Assembly: GCA_011049175.1 (NCBI GenBank) | Contig: DSCJ01000108.1 | Coordinates: 1-51,746, forward strand | Reading direction: 5' to 3' | From: Bacteroidota bacterium | GTDB lineage: Bacteria > Bacteroidota > Bacteroidia > Bacteroidales > VadinHA17 | DNA: 51,746 nucleotides | Part shown: piece after piece, positions 35,618 through 45,621 of the stretch | How positions within the stretch are numbered: the stretch's first letter is position 1 | Layout of the letters: the number at the start of each line of letters is the position of its first letter | Position numbers and translations under genes: made by a program | The notes under the pieces: model-generated | Database searches by the model: none | Told to the model about the DNA's origin: nothing | Seen by the model: only the letters and a program-made list of their open reading frames with translations

Positions 35618-36088
35618 TCAGGAGTGATGATATGGTTCCCCTTTCAGGATGGTGAAAGCCCTGTACAGTTGTTCAAGAATAATCAGCCGCACCATCTGGT
35701 GTGAGAATGTCAGCCTGGAAAGCGACAGCTCCTGGTCTGCCGCCTTTCTGACCCTTGAAGAAAATCCGTAAGGCCCTCCGATCACCAGGCAGATATTGCG
35801 GTTCCCTTCCATCATCTGGTGCTGAAGCCAGTTGGCCAGGCCCTCACTGGTGTATTGGTCTCCTCTCTCATCAAACAGAATGATTCTGTTGCCTGGGGAA
35901 ATGGAGCGCATAATATGTTCCGCTTCCTTTTCGCGTATTTGTTCCTCCTTCAGGTTCTTTCCCTTCACTTCGGCTAATTCCCTGTATTCAAACGGCACAT
36001 ACCTGAAGAGCCGCTTCAGGTATTCATTCTGGCCTTCTTTCAGGTAGGCCTCCTTTGTCTTTCCCACTGCAAGAAGGGTTATTTTCAT
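35618..36088 (-). CDS. rlmH: 23S rRNA (pseudouridine1915-N3)-methyltransferase
   Basis: A 156-residue SPOUT methyltransferase that modifies pseudouridine 1915 in helix 69 of 23S rRNA. The sequence shows the family N-terminus (KITLLAVGKTKEAYLKEG), the SAM-knot motif LVIGGPYGFSS near 100-110 and the C-terminal LSLSRLTFSHQMVRLIILEQLYRAFTILKGEPYHH. Length is exact for RlmH. It is the first gene of a pair with the large histidine kinase (3-base gap) and divergent from the DUF4783 gene. Confidence 0.95.
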   Translation of the reverse strand: MKITLLAVGKTKEAYLKEGQNEYLKRLFRYVPFEYRELAEVKGKNLKEEQIREKEAEHIMRSISPGNRIILFDERGDQYTSEGLANWLQHQMMEGNRNICLVIGGPYGFSSRVRKAADQELSLSRLTFSHQMVRLIILEQLYRAFTILKGEPYHHS

Positions 36089-36180
36089 TGGATTTTATCG
36101 GTTTTATATGTATTTTTTGACCGGATTTGAGAATAAATTTCATGTTTATCGCTCCGAAACCACCCAAATATGGTTCAATA

Positions 36181-36212
36181 TTTGTACCATAAAGATCGTT
36201 AAAATACCTTTT
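36181..36212 (+). promoter_or_regulatory. Promoter of the DUF4783-nadC operon
   Basis: TTTG at 36181-36184 and TACCTTTT at 36205-36212 (one mismatch to TAnnTTTG) are separated by 20 bases, the normal Bacteroidota spacing. The -7 box ends only 3 bases before the ATG at 36216, so the message would be leaderless or nearly so. Confidence 0.5.
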
Positions 36213-36215
36213 TTC

Positions 36216-36620
36216 ATGAAAAATAAAAAGTTCCTGCAGAGCTCCTGGATTTTTTTCATTGTTTTCACCGGTTCTGTATTTGCACAGAACCAGGGTATTC
36301 CCGAACAGATTCCCCTGGCTATCCGTACCGGCGATGCCAAAATGCTGGCCGCCCATTTCCATGAAGTGATCGAGCTGGTTATCCTCAGTAAGGAAGATAT
36401 GTACAGCAAGGAACAGGCTGAAAAGATCATCCGCGATTTCTTCACGAAAAATCAGCCCACGCAATTCACCATTAAACATCAGGGAGGAAAATTAAAATCC
36501 CGGTATGCCATAGGGCAACTCACTACCCGTTCAGGAAATTACCGGGTATATTTCCTGCTGAAAGGCAACGATGACAAAGCCCTGATCCACCAGCTAAGGT
36601 TCGAACCATCCCATGAATGA
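36216..36620 (+). CDS. DUF4783 domain exported protein
   Basis: A 134-residue protein with a signal peptide (Met-Lys-Asn-Lys-Lys, hydrophobic core, cleavage near VFAQ, residues 1-25). The mature part (ISKED-type segment, EKIIRDFF, QFTIKHQGGKLKSRYAIGQLTTRSGNYRVYFLLK) matches DUF4783, a small NTF2-like-looking family of Bacteroidota with no assigned function. An upstream extension of the frame to 36108 is possible, but it would precede the promoter and the hydrophobic core. The stop overlaps the nadC start by 8 bases, indicating tight coupling to NAD synthesis in expression if not in function. Confidence 0.8.
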   Translation: MKNKKFLQSSWIFFIVFTGSVFAQNQGIPEQIPLAIRTGDAKMLAAHFHEVIELVILSKEDMYSKEQAEKIIRDFFTKNQPTQFTIKHQGGKLKSRYAIGQLTTRSGNYRVYFLLKGNDDKALIHQLRFEPSHE

Positions 36621-37461
36621 TCCCTGGCTACAATCCTTCATTGAACGGGCGTTGGAAGAAGATATCGGAACCGGCGATCATTCCAGCCTGGCTTCCATCC
36701 CTGCCCGCTCAACCGGTCATGCCATACTGCTGGCAAAGGAAGAAGGGATCGTTGCCGGTGCAGATATTGCACGGCAGGTATTCCTTTTTATAGATCCCGG
36801 CATAGCCGTGCGTTTACTGAAAACCGACGGTGAAAAGGTTTTCCCGGGAGACCGGGTGTTTGAAGTAGAGGGCTCGGCCCATGCCATTCTGAAGTGTGAA
36901 CGCCTGGTTCTGAACATTATGCAGCGTATGAGCGGTATTGCCACCCAAACCAGGCTGTATACGGAACAGCTGGCCGGTACACAGGCCAGGCTGCTTGACA
37001 CAAGGAAAACAGCTCCCGGGATGCGATACCTGGAAAAATTAGCCGTACGGATCGGTGGAGGCGAAAACCACCGCATGGGCCTGTACGATATGATCCTGCT
37101 GAAAGATAACCACATTGATTTTGCCGGTGGAGTGAAGAAGGCCCTGGAAAAAACACGGATCTACCTGCAGATGAATCAACTGAATTTAAAAGTGGAAGTG
37201 GAAGCCCGGAACCTGGAGGAGGTAAAACTCATTCTGGAAACCGGCGGGGCCGACCGGATCATGCTGGATAATTTCACTCCCGAAGATCTGCGTCAGGCTG
37301 TAAGGCTGATCGGAGGAGTAACGGAAACGGAAGCCTCCGGAAACATAACCCTGCAGAATATCAGGGAATATGCGGAAACCGGAGTGGATTTCATATCGGT
37401 GGGTGCGCTTACCCATCATATCAAATGCCTGGACATGAGCCTGAAAGCCAGTAAACAGTAA
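36613..37461 (+). CDS. nadC: Nicotinate-nucleotide pyrophosphorylase (carboxylating)
   Basis: A 282-residue quinolinate phosphoribosyltransferase, which converts quinolinate and PRPP to nicotinate mononucleotide, CO2 and pyrophosphate in de novo NAD synthesis. Active-site segments include ECERLVLN-type KCERLVLNIMQRMSGIAT (94-111), DTRKTAPGMR (129-138), GGGENHRMGL (148-157), KDNHI (164-168) and LDNFTPEDL near 220-230. Length is typical. It overlaps the DUF4783 gene by 8 bases and is followed by a BrkB gene after 3 bases. nadA and nadB are not in the window. Confidence 0.95.
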   Translation: MNDPWLQSFIERALEEDIGTGDHSSLASIPARSTGHAILLAKEEGIVAGADIARQVFLFIDPGIAVRLLKTDGEKVFPGDRVFEVEGSAHAILKCERLVLNIMQRMSGIATQTRLYTEQLAGTQARLLDTRKTAPGMRYLEKLAVRIGGGENHRMGLYDMILLKDNHIDFAGGVKKALEKTRIYLQMNQLNLKVEVEARNLEEVKLILETGGADRIMLDNFTPEDLRQAVRLIGGVTETEASGNITLQNIREYAETGVDFISVGALTHHIKCLDMSLKASKQ

Positions 37462-37464
37462 AAT

Positions 37465-38451
37465 ATGGGGAACAATCCGGCCTGGCTGAAAAACACGGTA
37501 CTAGGGAAACAGATTGAGAAACTGGTTAACCACGCCAGGGTTATCACGCTGCCCGGACTGGATGGTATACCCGTATACGATGTACTGGCTTTTTTTGTGA
37601 AGGGTTTCCAGAAAGGAAGTCTGGTTACCCGCGCTTCATCCATTGCCTTTAACCTGCTGCTGGCTATCCTGCCGGGTACCATCTTTCTGTTTACCCTCAT
37701 TCCTTTCATCCCCATCGAGAACCTTTCAGAAGAAATCCTGAAATTTTTCGAAAACATCCTTCCGGAAAATGCATACCATATGATGGAATCCACCCTGGTG
37801 GAAGTATTCACCGAAAAGAGCGGGGGTTTGCTTTTCCTGATGTTTATCTCCACCCTGCTTTTTTCATCCAATGGTATCCATGCCCTCATTTCAGCTTTTT
37901 ACATCTCCCCCCACCAGTTCGATACCCGGGGCTGGATCACCCAGCGCTCAGTCAGTATTTTCCTGGTACTGCTGGTTATTATGCTGTTTACGCTGGCTAT
38001 TTTCCTGATCATTTTCAGCCGGCTGGCCATTCAAAAACTGGTTTCTCTGGGCATCCTGGAACAGAATTTTACCTATTACCTGATGTCTGCCGGAAAATGG
38101 CTGATCACATTTGCCCTGATCTATTTTGCCATCTCGTTTTTGTATTACATGGTTCCACGAAAACGGACGCGCTGGAAATTTTTCTCCGCCGGTTCTTCCC
38201 TCGCCAGTGTAGGATTTCTGGTGGCATCCCTGGGATTTTCCTATTTCGTGAATCATTTCGGCCAGTATAACAAGTTTTACGGTTCCATCGGCACCATCAT
38301 GGTGGTATTGCTCTGGATGTATTTCAACTCCATTTCCCTGCTGATCGGTTTCGAGTTGAACGTAAGCATACAGGCGGCTAACCTGCAAAAAGAACTCGAA
38401 TCGGGCGAACAAAGTCAACCCGATGATGTTTTATACGGGGAAGACCAGTAA
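37465..38451 (+). CDS. YihY/BrkB family membrane protein
   Basis: A 328-residue inner-membrane protein of the YihY family (formerly annotated as ribonuclease BN), with about six hydrophobic helices spread across residues 60-310. Family motifs are visible: SSIAFNLLLAILPGTIFLFTL near residue 55-75, FSSNGIHALISAFY in the middle and YGSIGTIMVVLLWMYFNSISLLIGFELN near 270-300. The C-terminus is short and acidic. Function is not established for the family. It is tightly packed between nadC and pdxH with 3-base gaps. Confidence 0.88.
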   Translation: MGNNPAWLKNTVLGKQIEKLVNHARVITLPGLDGIPVYDVLAFFVKGFQKGSLVTRASSIAFNLLLAILPGTIFLFTLIPFIPIENLSEEILKFFENILPENAYHMMESTLVEVFTEKSGGLLFLMFISTLLFSSNGIHALISAFYISPHQFDTRGWITQRSVSIFLVLLVIMLFTLAIFLIIFSRLAIQKLVSLGILEQNFTYYLMSAGKWLITFALIYFAISFLYYMVPRKRTRWKFFSAGSSLASVGFLVASLGFSYFVNHFGQYNKFYGSIGTIMVVLLWMYFNSISLLIGFELNVSIQAANLQKELESGEQSQPDDVLYGEDQ

Positions 38452-38454
38452 GCC

Positions 38455-39099
38455 GTGGAACCAAAAGATCTGTCCACTTTCAGAAGAGAATACCGGGGGA
38501 ATGAACTGACCGAAGAAACGGCAGGGAATGATCCCTTCTCCCTGTTCGGACAATGGCTCAACGAGGCTATTCGTTCGGAGGCCCCCGATGCCAATGCCAT
38601 GAGCCTGTCTACCGCCTCCCCTGACGGAACCGTTTCTTCCCGTATGGTTCTGCTTAAAAGCTTCAGTGAAGAGGGATTTACGTTTTTTACGCACTACCAC
38701 AGCCGGAAAGGGAAGCAACTGTCGGCAAATCCCCGGGCAGCCCTGTTGTTTTACTGGCCCGAACTGAACCGTCAGGTAAGGGTGGAAGGGGCGGTGGTGC
38801 GTCTGCCTGATGAAGACTCTGACCGGTACTTTGATTCCCGTCCCAGAGAGAGCCGGCTGGGAACGTGGATTTCACCCCAGAGCCAGGTCATACCGCACAG
38901 GGAATACCTCGAGCAGAAACTGACAGAAACAGGCAGGAAATTCTCCGGAAGCCGCATTCCCCGCCCTCCATACTGGGGCGGATTCCGGCTGGTTCCCTGG
39001 ATGGTCGAATTCTGGCAGGGGCGTGAAGGGAGGCTGCACGACAGGATCGTTTTCAAACGCTCACGCCGAACATGGCAGCGGGCACGACTGGCTCCCTGA
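38455..39099 (+). CDS. pdxH: Pyridoxamine 5'-phosphate oxidase
   Basis: A 214-residue FMN-dependent oxidase that makes pyridoxal 5'-phosphate from pyridoxine or pyridoxamine phosphate. Motifs: MSLSTASPDGTVSSRMVLLK (about 47-66), FFTHYHSRKGKQLSANPRAALLFYWPEL (FMN and substrate binding), SRPRESRLGTWISPQSQ, and the C-terminal RLHDRIVF and RLAP ending of the family. The start is a GTG at 38455, 3 bases after the BrkB stop. A later ATG would remove conserved sequence. It is last in the four-gene run and converges on glnA with 7 bases between stops. Confidence 0.94.
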   Translation: MEPKDLSTFRREYRGNELTEETAGNDPFSLFGQWLNEAIRSEAPDANAMSLSTASPDGTVSSRMVLLKSFSEEGFTFFTHYHSRKGKQLSANPRAALLFYWPELNRQVRVEGAVVRLPDEDSDRYFDSRPRESRLGTWISPQSQVIPHREYLEQKLTETGRKFSGSRIPRPPYWGGFRLVPWMVEFWQGREGRLHDRIVFKRSRRTWQRARLAP

Positions 39100-39106
39100 T
39101 CGCTTC

Positions 39107-40612
39107 CTAATGATAATGAATGTATTTCAGCACCAGCCTGTGGATTTCCTCTTCTTTCCCGTACAAGCGCTCACTCAGGTTTTCATCCTGGTATGACCGG
39201 AGCTTTTCAACCACATGATCGATCAGAGCCGGAGGAAACACCCCGTCTTTTTCGAACACAGCCCTTTTCTTTTCCAGGTTCATGGCCGATTCCCAGCAGG
39301 AAGCGGGCAGATGTTCCAGTTTCTCGGCCTTGCTTTTGTGCTTTTCGTCGAAAATGTTAACATCCACATACAGTCGGCGGGCCAGCTCCAGGGCATTGTC
39401 CATCTCCAGTCCATGACGGGTGGCAACAACCAGCCCGGCCAGCAGTGAATAAATATCGGCCGATCCGTCAGAAGCCCTGAATTCAACGGTTTGCTTGTCT
39501 CCGGCAAGATTTTTGTCGTTTTTCATGCCCGGGTTGGCATCCTCCGCCATATTGGCGGTCCCCGTCCATCCCAGAGGAACACGCACCAGCACCGAACGGT
39601 TGCGGTCGCCCCAGCATATGCTGGTAGGTGCTTCCTGATGCGGAACCAGCCTCAGGTAGGAAGTGGGAATGGTATTGCCGAAAGCCGTCAGCGCGCCGGC
39701 AAGATCCAGAATACCCGCAATCATTTTCCGGGCTGTATCACTGAGTCGAACCCCATCGGTCATCACATTTTTCCCGTTCTTTTCGAGCAGCATGTGAATG
39801 TGCATACCGCTACCGGCTTTCCCTACCGTAATCTTGGGAGCAAAGCTCACCTCCACCCCGTGCCGGTAACTGAGCATCCTGAGAATCCAGCGGGCAATAT
39901 GCATCTGATCGGCAGCATCTTCTACGTCCACCGGAAGAAATTCGATTTCATGCTGTTCAAAATCTTCCGTTTCGGTTGAAAAACTTCCCACTTCAGAGTG
40001 CCCGTACTTGATCTGCCCTCCGGCCATGGCCGTCAGCCTGAGGGCTTCCAGCCTGAGGTCCTCGAATTTTGCAAAGGGCTTCGACTGGTGATATCCCTTC
40101 TGGTCGATCAGCGGATACCTGGGATCATGCTGACTGTTCACATAATACTCCAGCTCTCCCAGCGCCTTGAAACGGCATCCTGTTTTATCGGTAAAATGCC
40201 TTGCGGCTTTCCGTAAAATATTGTCGGGTGAACTGGCCAGCGGGGCTCCTTCGCGGGTATAAAAAGAAGCCATAATCTCCAGGCTGGGAATATCTGAAAA
40301 AGGATTGACAAATGCAGTCCGGTAGCGTGGAACCACATAGAGGTCACTGGCTCCGGGCTCAATGAAGGAAAACAGGCTGGACCCGTCCACCCGTTCACCT
40401 GCTGCCAGGATCGTATCCAAATACGCCCGGCTGTTAATCATAAAATTCAGGGTTTTCAGTTTCCCGTCTTCGGCCACATACCTGAAATTGACCATCTCAA
40501 TGCCGTTTTCTTCGGCAAACTGAACCAGGTCGTGGCGGGTAAACTCAGAAGCCGGTTTTTTCAGGTAGGCAACCAGCGGATTGGGATTCATCAGAATTTC
40601 TTCTTCGCGCAT
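39107..40612 (-). CDS. glnA: Glutamine synthetase family protein
   Basis: A 501-residue glutamine synthetase, catalysing ATP-dependent amidation of glutamate. The N-terminal beta-grasp part includes VNFRYVAEDGKLKTLNFMI. The catalytic part has GELEYYV (first metal ligand), EVGSFSTETEDFEQHEIEF, GSGMHIHMLL (metal His) and the ATP/glutamate region SICWGDRNRSVLVRVP, followed by TVEFRASDGSADIYSLLAGL. There is no obvious adenylylation Tyr motif of the enteric GlnA, so the type is uncertain; it is close to type I in size. A second Met at residue 8 is an alternative start. It has its own -7 box. Confidence 0.85.
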   Translation of the reverse strand: MREEEILMNPNPLVAYLKKPASEFTRHDLVQFAEENGIEMVNFRYVAEDGKLKTLNFMINSRAYLDTILAAGERVDGSSLFSFIEPGASDLYVVPRYRTAFVNPFSDIPSLEIMASFYTREGAPLASSPDNILRKAARHFTDKTGCRFKALGELEYYVNSQHDPRYPLIDQKGYHQSKPFAKFEDLRLEALRLTAMAGGQIKYGHSEVGSFSTETEDFEQHEIEFLPVDVEDAADQMHIARWILRMLSYRHGVEVSFAPKITVGKAGSGMHIHMLLEKNGKNVMTDGVRLSDTARKMIAGILDLAGALTAFGNTIPTSYLRLVPHQEAPTSICWGDRNRSVLVRVPLGWTGTANMAEDANPGMKNDKNLAGDKQTVEFRASDGSADIYSLLAGLVVATRHGLEMDNALELARRLYVDVNIFDEKHKSKAEKLEHLPASCWESAMNLEKKRAVFEKDGVFPPALIDHVVEKLRSYQDENLSERLYGKEEEIHRLVLKYIHYH

Positions 40613-40637
40613 AGCCGGATATGGTTGGTTGGGACGT

Positions 40638-40645
40638 CAAAAGTA
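40638..40645 (-). promoter_or_regulatory. Candidate glnA promoter, -7 box
   Basis: The minus strand reads TACTTTTG, a full TAnnTTTG match, 25 bases before the ATG at 40612. No strong -33 box was seen. Confidence 0.5.
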
Positions 40646-40730
40646 CACAGAATGTCCTAATGGAATATCCGGGTATTTTCCAGAACATGATGTTTAATAA
40701 CAGGTTGGCTCCTGGAAGCATTCTTCCGGT

Positions 40731-43370
40731 CTACATGCCGGCCAGTTTTTCCTCCAGGGCCCGGATACGGGCTTCGGCATCTGCTTTTTTATTGAGTTCG
40801 GCCAGCACCACCTTTTCGGGAGCATTTTCCATGAATTTTCTGTTGTTCAGCTTCTTCATCACCGATTTGAGGAAACCCCGCATATACTCCAGTTCGTTTT
40901 CAACCTTCTTCCTCTCCGCATCCAGGTCGATATCATCACCCACCGGTATAAAGAATTCGGTGGTTTTTACCATGAACGAAAGAGCTTTTTCCGGTTTCTC
41001 ATCGATAAACCGGATATCCGACAAATTACCAAGTTTTTTCAGCACTTCCCCGAAACGGTTGTCGTATTCCGATTCTACCTGGCGTACCAGCAATTCCAGT
41101 GATTTTTTCAGGGGAATGTTCTGCTGTTTCCTGATGGAACGGATGGTGGTGATGGTTTGCTTGGCCTTTTCCACACGTTCCACCAGTTCCGCATCATACT
41201 TTCTTGCCCGGGGCAGGGGGACCATCATTACGCTTTCCCCATCTTTTCTATCGCGCAGCCGCTGCCATATTTCTTCCGTAATGAAGGGCATAAACGGATG
41301 TAACAGAACGATCAGTTGTTCCAGAAAATCCAGGGTCTTCTCCATGGTCACTCCATCTACAGGTTCCTGAAAACCGGGCTTGACGATCTCCAGATACCAG
41401 GAAGAAAACTCATCCCAGAACAACCGGTACAGGTTCATCAGGGCTTCCGACAGCTTGTAACCGGCAAACTGGCGGTTCAACTGGTGGATCGACTGCTGCA
41501 TTCTTGAATCGAACCATTCTGCTGCCCTGCGGGAATATTCGGGCTGTTTCCTGGTCGGGTCTACCTTCCAGCTCTTTACCAGCCTGAAGGCGTTCCATAT
41601 CTTGTTCCCGAAGTTCCTGCCCTGTTCCGTCAAACTTTCATCAAAAAGCAGATCATTGCCAGCCGGCGAACACAAAAGCATACCCACCCGAACACCGTCG
41701 GCTCCGTATTTCTTTATCAGCTCCAGAGGTTCGGGAGAATTGCCCAGCGATTTCGACATTTTCCGCCCCAGCTTGTCGCGTACAATTCCGGTAAGGTACA
41801 CATGATGGAACGGTTTTTCCCCTGTAAATTCGTAACCGGCAATAATCATACGGGCAACCCAGAAAAACAGGATCTCGGGGGCGGTTACCAGATCATTCGT
41901 AGGATAGTAGTATCTGAAATCCGGGTTGCCGGGGTTCCTGATCCCGTCAAAAACCGATATCGGCCACAACCAGGATGAGAACCAGGTGTCAAGTACGTCT
42001 TCATCCTGGTGCAGGTCGGCCGGCCCCAGCGACGGGTTTCCCGAATCCTTCCGTGCCAGTTCCAGTGCTTCGGCAGCATCCGCAGCCACCACAATCCTTT
42101 GATCTTTCTCACCGGGAACCCTGTAATACCAGGCGGGAATGCGGTGCCCCCACCATAGCTGGCGTGATATGCACCAGTCGCGCACATTTTCCATCCAGTG
42201 CCTGTACACATTCTTGAACTTGGCCGGATGCAGCCTGATATGGTTGTTCATCACATGCTCCTGGGCCGGCTGTGCCAGTTTATTCATGCGCAGGAACCAC
42301 TGCTGGGAAAGACGGGGTTCGATGGGCACGTCGGTCCTTTCCGAGAAACCCACTTTATTCACATAATCCTCCACCTTTTCCAGCACCCCTTCCTTCCGGA
42401 GCTGTTCTTCCGCCAGTTCACGGGCAACGAACCTGTCTTCCCCCACAAACAGGGTGGCCTGGTCGCTCAGGGTGCCGTCGTCGTTGAAAATATCAATCAC
42501 CTCCAGCTCATGCCTCAGCCCGATCTCGTAGTCGTTTTCATCGTGAGCCGGGGTGACCTTCAGCGCTCCCGTTCCGAATTCGGGATCAACATAATTATCG
42601 GCGATCACGGGAACCAGTCGGTTCACCATAGGCACCAGCACTTTCCTGCCAACCAGCCGGGCATATCTTTCATCATCCGGATGTACACACACGGCCGTAT
42701 CACCCAGAATGGTTTCAGGCCGTGTGGTAGCCACGGTAAGCCATTTATCCGATCCTTCCACTTTGTATTTTACATAATACAACTTCGACTGCAATTCCCG
42801 GTACACCACTTCCTCATCGGAAATGGCCGTCCTGGCCTGAGGATCCCAGTTCACCATCCTCCACCCCCGGTAGATGTATCCTTTTCTGTAAAGGTGAACA
42901 AACACCCTGATCACACTTTCCGACATGTCAGGGTCCATGGTAAACCGCGTGCGATCCCAGTCACACGAGGCACCCAGTTTTTTTAACTGCTCGAGAATAA
43001 TGCCCCCGTGCCTTTCCTTCCATTCCCAGGCATGCTGTAAAAATTCCTCCCGGCTCAAATCCGACTTCCGGATGCCCTTTTCCCTCAGCATTCCCACCAC
43101 CCTGGCTTCCGTGGCAATACTGGCATGATCGGTACCGGGAACCCACAGGGTATTGTATCCAAGCATCCGGGCCCGGCGTACCAGAATATCCTGAATGGTA
43201 TTGTTCAGCATATGCCCCATGTGCAGCACGCCAGTTACATTGGGAGGGGGAATAACGATGGTGTACGGCTCACGTTCATCGGGCTCTGAATGGAAAAAAC
43301 CCTGTTCCAGCCAGTAGCCGTACCATTTCTCTTCCGTTTTTGAAGGATCATATTTCGAGGGAATATCCAT
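40731..43370 (-). CDS. valS: Valyl-tRNA synthetase
   Basis: An 879-residue class I aminoacyl-tRNA synthetase charging tRNA-Val. The HIGH-type motif is in [14 protein letters not shown] near residue 45. The editing (CP1) domain contains [19 protein letters not shown]. The KMSKS loop is in [11 protein letters not shown] near residue 535. A C-terminal coiled coil ([21 protein letters not shown] region) ends the protein, as in other ValRS. The frame is open to 43532, and a start at 43385 is possible. 43370 ([20 protein letters not shown]) is the usual family start. It is divergent from the tetR-RND operon. Confidence 0.96.
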   Translation of the reverse strand: MDIPSKYDPSKTEEKWYGYWLEQGFFHSEPDEREPYTIVIPPPNVTGVLHMGHMLNNTIQDILVRRARMLGYNTLWVPGTDHASIATEARVVGMLREKGIRKSDLSREEFLQHAWEWKERHGGIILEQLKKLGASCDWDRTRFTMDPDMSESVIRVFVHLYRKGYIYRGWRMVNWDPQARTAISDEEVVYRELQSKLYYVKYKVEGSDKWLTVATTRPETILGDTAVCVHPDDERYARLVGRKVLVPMVNRLVPVIADNYVDPEFGTGALKVTPAHDENDYEIGLRHELEVIDIFNDDGTLSDQATLFVGEDRFVARELAEEQLRKEGVLEKVEDYVNKVGFSERTDVPIEPRLSQQWFLRMNKLAQPAQEHVMNNHIRLHPAKFKNVYRHWMENVRDWCISRQLWWGHRIPAWYYRVPGEKDQRIVVAADAAEALELARKDSGNPSLGPADLHQDEDVLDTWFSSWLWPISVFDGIRNPGNPDFRYYYPTNDLVTAPEILFFWVARMIIAGYEFTGEKPFHHVYLTGIVRDKLGRKMSKSLGNSPEPLELIKKYGADGVRVGMLLCSPAGNDLLFDESLTEQGRNFGNKIWNAFRLVKSWKVDPTRKQPEYSRRAAEWFDSRMQQSIHQLNRQFAGYKLSEALMNLYRLFWDEFSSWYLEIVKPGFQEPVDGVTMEKTLDFLEQLIVLLHPFMPFITEEIWQRLRDRKDGESVMMVPLPRARKYDAELVERVEKAKQTITTIRSIRKQQNIPLKKSLELLVRQVESEYDNRFGEVLKKLGNLSDIRFIDEKPEKALSFMVKTTEFFIPVGDDIDLDAERKKVENELEYMRGFLKSVMKKLNNRKFMENAPEKVVLAELNKKADAEARIRALEEKLAGM

Positions 43371-43406
43371 AGGGTTTCTTTTCATCGGTAAAACATGAAC
43401 AAGCTG

Positions 43407-43414
43407 CAAAATTA
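43407..43414 (-). promoter_or_regulatory. Candidate valS promoter, -7 box
   Basis: The minus strand reads TAATTTTG, a full TAnnTTTG match, 36 bases before the ATG at 43370. It faces away from the tetR promoter at 43540-43570. Confidence 0.5.
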
Positions 43415-43539
43415 AGAAATCTCTGCTTTTGTACCTTCCCGGCAGGAAAGATTCTCTCACCGCCGTTTGTTTTACAGTATACCAAAGGTCCCGCCGGCCG
43501 GACAATTCATCATCTTTACAAAATATTAACACAAAAAAC

Positions 43540-43570
43540 TTTGTAAACCGGAAAAGTTTTTTGATTTTTG
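43540..43570 (+). promoter_or_regulatory. Promoter of the tetR-RND efflux operon
   Basis: TTTG at 43540-43543 and GATTTTTG at 43563-43570 (one mismatch to TAnnTTTG) are 19 bases apart, the expected spacing. The box ends 23 bases before the tetR ATG at 43594. Autoregulation by the TetR protein through this region is likely from family habit; no clear dyad was seen. Confidence 0.55.
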
Positions 43571-43593
43571 TCGCTCTTTTAAATCAAAATCCA

Positions 43594-44214
43594 ATGGATA
43601 AGCAAAAATATATCCTGGAAACCTCCATGAAACTGTTCATGAAATATGGCATCAGGGCCATTACCATGGACAGGATATCGGATGAACTGGGTATTTCCAA
43701 GCGAACCATCTATGAATTGTTCCGCGATAAGGATGATCTGATCTATCAGGCTATTCGCCATTTTGCCAGGGAGAAGAAAAAAGAAACCGAAAAGCTGGTT
43801 CAGGATTCGGAAAATGTGATCCATACCATTTTCCAGCTTGCCACCCACCAGGCTGTCCAGATGCGCGAGGTAAACCCCCAGTTTGCTCACGATCTGAAAA
43901 AATATCATGCCAGAGTGTTCAGGATCCTTTCGGAAGACGAAGAAATGCGCGATTATTCCCTTACCCGTAAATTTCTGAATAACGGCATGAAACAGGGGCT
44001 GTTCAGAACCGACCTCGACATGGATATTGTAAACAAGTTCCTGCACCTGCTGATCGATAAGGCATTCGGTCACGAAACCGATCCCGCCCTGGAAAAATAC
44101 AGCCACCGTGAACTATTCGACAACATCTTCCTGACCTACATCCGGGGAATATCAACGGAAAAGGGGATTCAACTCCTGGATGAATGCCGTTCCTCAGTCA
44201 AACTTGAGTTTTAA
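43594..44214 (+). CDS. TetR/AcrR-family transcriptional regulator
   Basis: A 206-residue repressor-type protein. The N-terminal helix-turn-helix is clear (KYGIRAITMDRISDELGISK, then RTIYELFRDKDDLIYQAI, residues 18-54). The rest is a helical ligand domain ending with a TetR-like C-terminus. The frame is open from 43429, but that part overlaps the promoter and has no domain character; the ATG at 43594 is right for the family. It leads an operon with tolC, adaptor, RND pump and PII-like gene, so it most likely senses a pump substrate and represses the operon. Confidence 0.88.
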   Translation: MDKQKYILETSMKLFMKYGIRAITMDRISDELGISKRTIYELFRDKDDLIYQAIRHFAREKKKETEKLVQDSENVIHTIFQLATHQAVQMREVNPQFAHDLKKYHARVFRILSEDEEMRDYSLTRKFLNNGMKQGLFRTDLDMDIVNKFLHLLIDKAFGHETDPALEKYSHRELFDNIFLTYIRGISTEKGIQLLDECRSSVKLEF

Positions 44215-44250
44215 TTATACGAATGAAGCCAACCAAATAAAACAGAATGT

Positions 44251-45603
44251 ATGGAGAATCAACGAAGCAAATACATGTACCGGTTGTTTGCAGGTCTCTG
44301 TAGTTTCCTCATAGTACTGTCTGCCGGAGCAGCCGACAGCACGGCGGTCATGAAGCTGAGCCTTGATGAAGCGGTGCAGGTGGCCGGCGAAAACAACCGG
44401 AATCTGATCAACGCACGGTACGATGTCCGGATTGCCAGGCGAAGTTACCTGGAAACCCTGGCCAACGGATTGCCCCAGGTTACCGGATCGGCTGCACTGA
44501 ACGACAACCTGAAACTGATGACCCAGCTTATCCCTGCCGAAATATTCGGGGGGACACCCGGGGAATACATTCCCGTCCAGTTCGGAACCAAGTACAATGC
44601 CAATTACGGATTCAACGCCACCCAGTTGATCTTCAGCGCTCCCTACCTGGTTGGGCTGCAAACCACACGGCTGATGGAAGAGCTATCAAAACAGGGGCTG
44701 GAACAAACCGAACGGGAAGTGAAAAAATCGGTCATGAGCAATTATTTCCTCATCCTGGTTTCGGAAAAATCCCTCGAGATCATTCATGAAAACCGGGAGA
44801 ATCTGCTGGAAACCCTCCGGCAAACCCGCAAACTTCAACAGGTAGGTATGCGTGAGGAAACCGATGTTGACAAGATCGATGTTTCGGTATCCATGCTCGA
44901 CAATACCGTTCGTTCCACGGAATTGAACATCCAGCTAAATTACAACCTTTTGCGTTTCCAGCTCGGACTGGATCCCGAAACCGAAATTACCCTGACCAGC
45001 ACACTTGATGAAACGCTAACCAGGTACCTGGCCAGTTCCCTTCAGGAAAAAGAATTTATTCCTGAAAACCATATCGATTACCAGATAATGAAAACACAGG
45101 TGGAAATGGCTAAAAAAAACCTACTCATGGAAAAAGCCAGTTTCCTTCCTACCCTGTCGGGATTTTATTCCTATACCCGCCAGGGAATGGGTAACGAAAT
45201 TGCCATAGAACGCTGGTTTCCTTCTTCCATCATCGGTTTGCAGATGAACGTGCCCCTTTTTAGCAGCGGAGGACGGTACCAGAAAGTCAAACAGGCAAAG
45301 ATCGAACTGGAGAAGGCTGCCAATACCAGAGATATGATGGGCGAACAGCTTTCCATCACCGAAAGGCAGTACCGGAACAATCTCCATACGGCTCTGGAAA
45401 AGTATGAAAACCAGCAAAAAAACGTGGAAGTATCGGAAAGAGTGCTGGAAAGCACGCGCCGCAAATTTGAGCAGGGCATGGCTTCGGTATTCGATATGGT
45501 ACAGGCAAACAACGATTACCTGCAATCAGAATCGGAACTGCTGAACGCCATCCTGGAGGTGCTGAATGCAAGCCTTGAACTCGAAATGTTGTTAACTAAT
45601 TAA
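44251..45603 (+). CDS. TolC-family outer-membrane efflux protein
   Basis: A 450-residue outer-membrane channel of the RND pump. A signal peptide (about 1-27, ending LSAGAAD) is followed by the first efflux repeat (KLSLDEAVQVAGENNRNLINARYDVRIARRSYLE) and a second half near residue 270-440, with long helices (YENQQKNVEVSERVLESTRRKFEQGMASVFDMVQANNDYLQSESE). Length is normal. It starts 36 bases after tetR. It is not a close copy of the other TolC-like gene at 9781-11277. Confidence 0.9.
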   Translation: MENQRSKYMYRLFAGLCSFLIVLSAGAADSTAVMKLSLDEAVQVAGENNRNLINARYDVRIARRSYLETLANGLPQVTGSAALNDNLKLMTQLIPAEIFGGTPGEYIPVQFGTKYNANYGFNATQLIFSAPYLVGLQTTRLMEELSKQGLEQTEREVKKSVMSNYFLILVSEKSLEIIHENRENLLETLRQTRKLQQVGMREETDVDKIDVSVSMLDNTVRSTELNIQLNYNLLRFQLGLDPETEITLTSTLDETLTRYLASSLQEKEFIPENHIDYQIMKTQVEMAKKNLLMEKASFLPTLSGFYSYTRQGMGNEIAIERWFPSSIIGLQMNVPLFSSGGRYQKVKQAKIELEKAANTRDMMGEQLSITERQYRNNLHTALEKYENQQKNVEVSERVLESTRRKFEQGMASVFDMVQANNDYLQSESELLNAILEVLNASLELEMLLTN

Positions 45604-45621
45604 TCAGAAAATCCTAAACAC

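Noticed and set aside
43371-43532. Upstream extension of the valS frame
   Set aside because: It overlaps the divergent promoter region and is not part of the synthetase fold.
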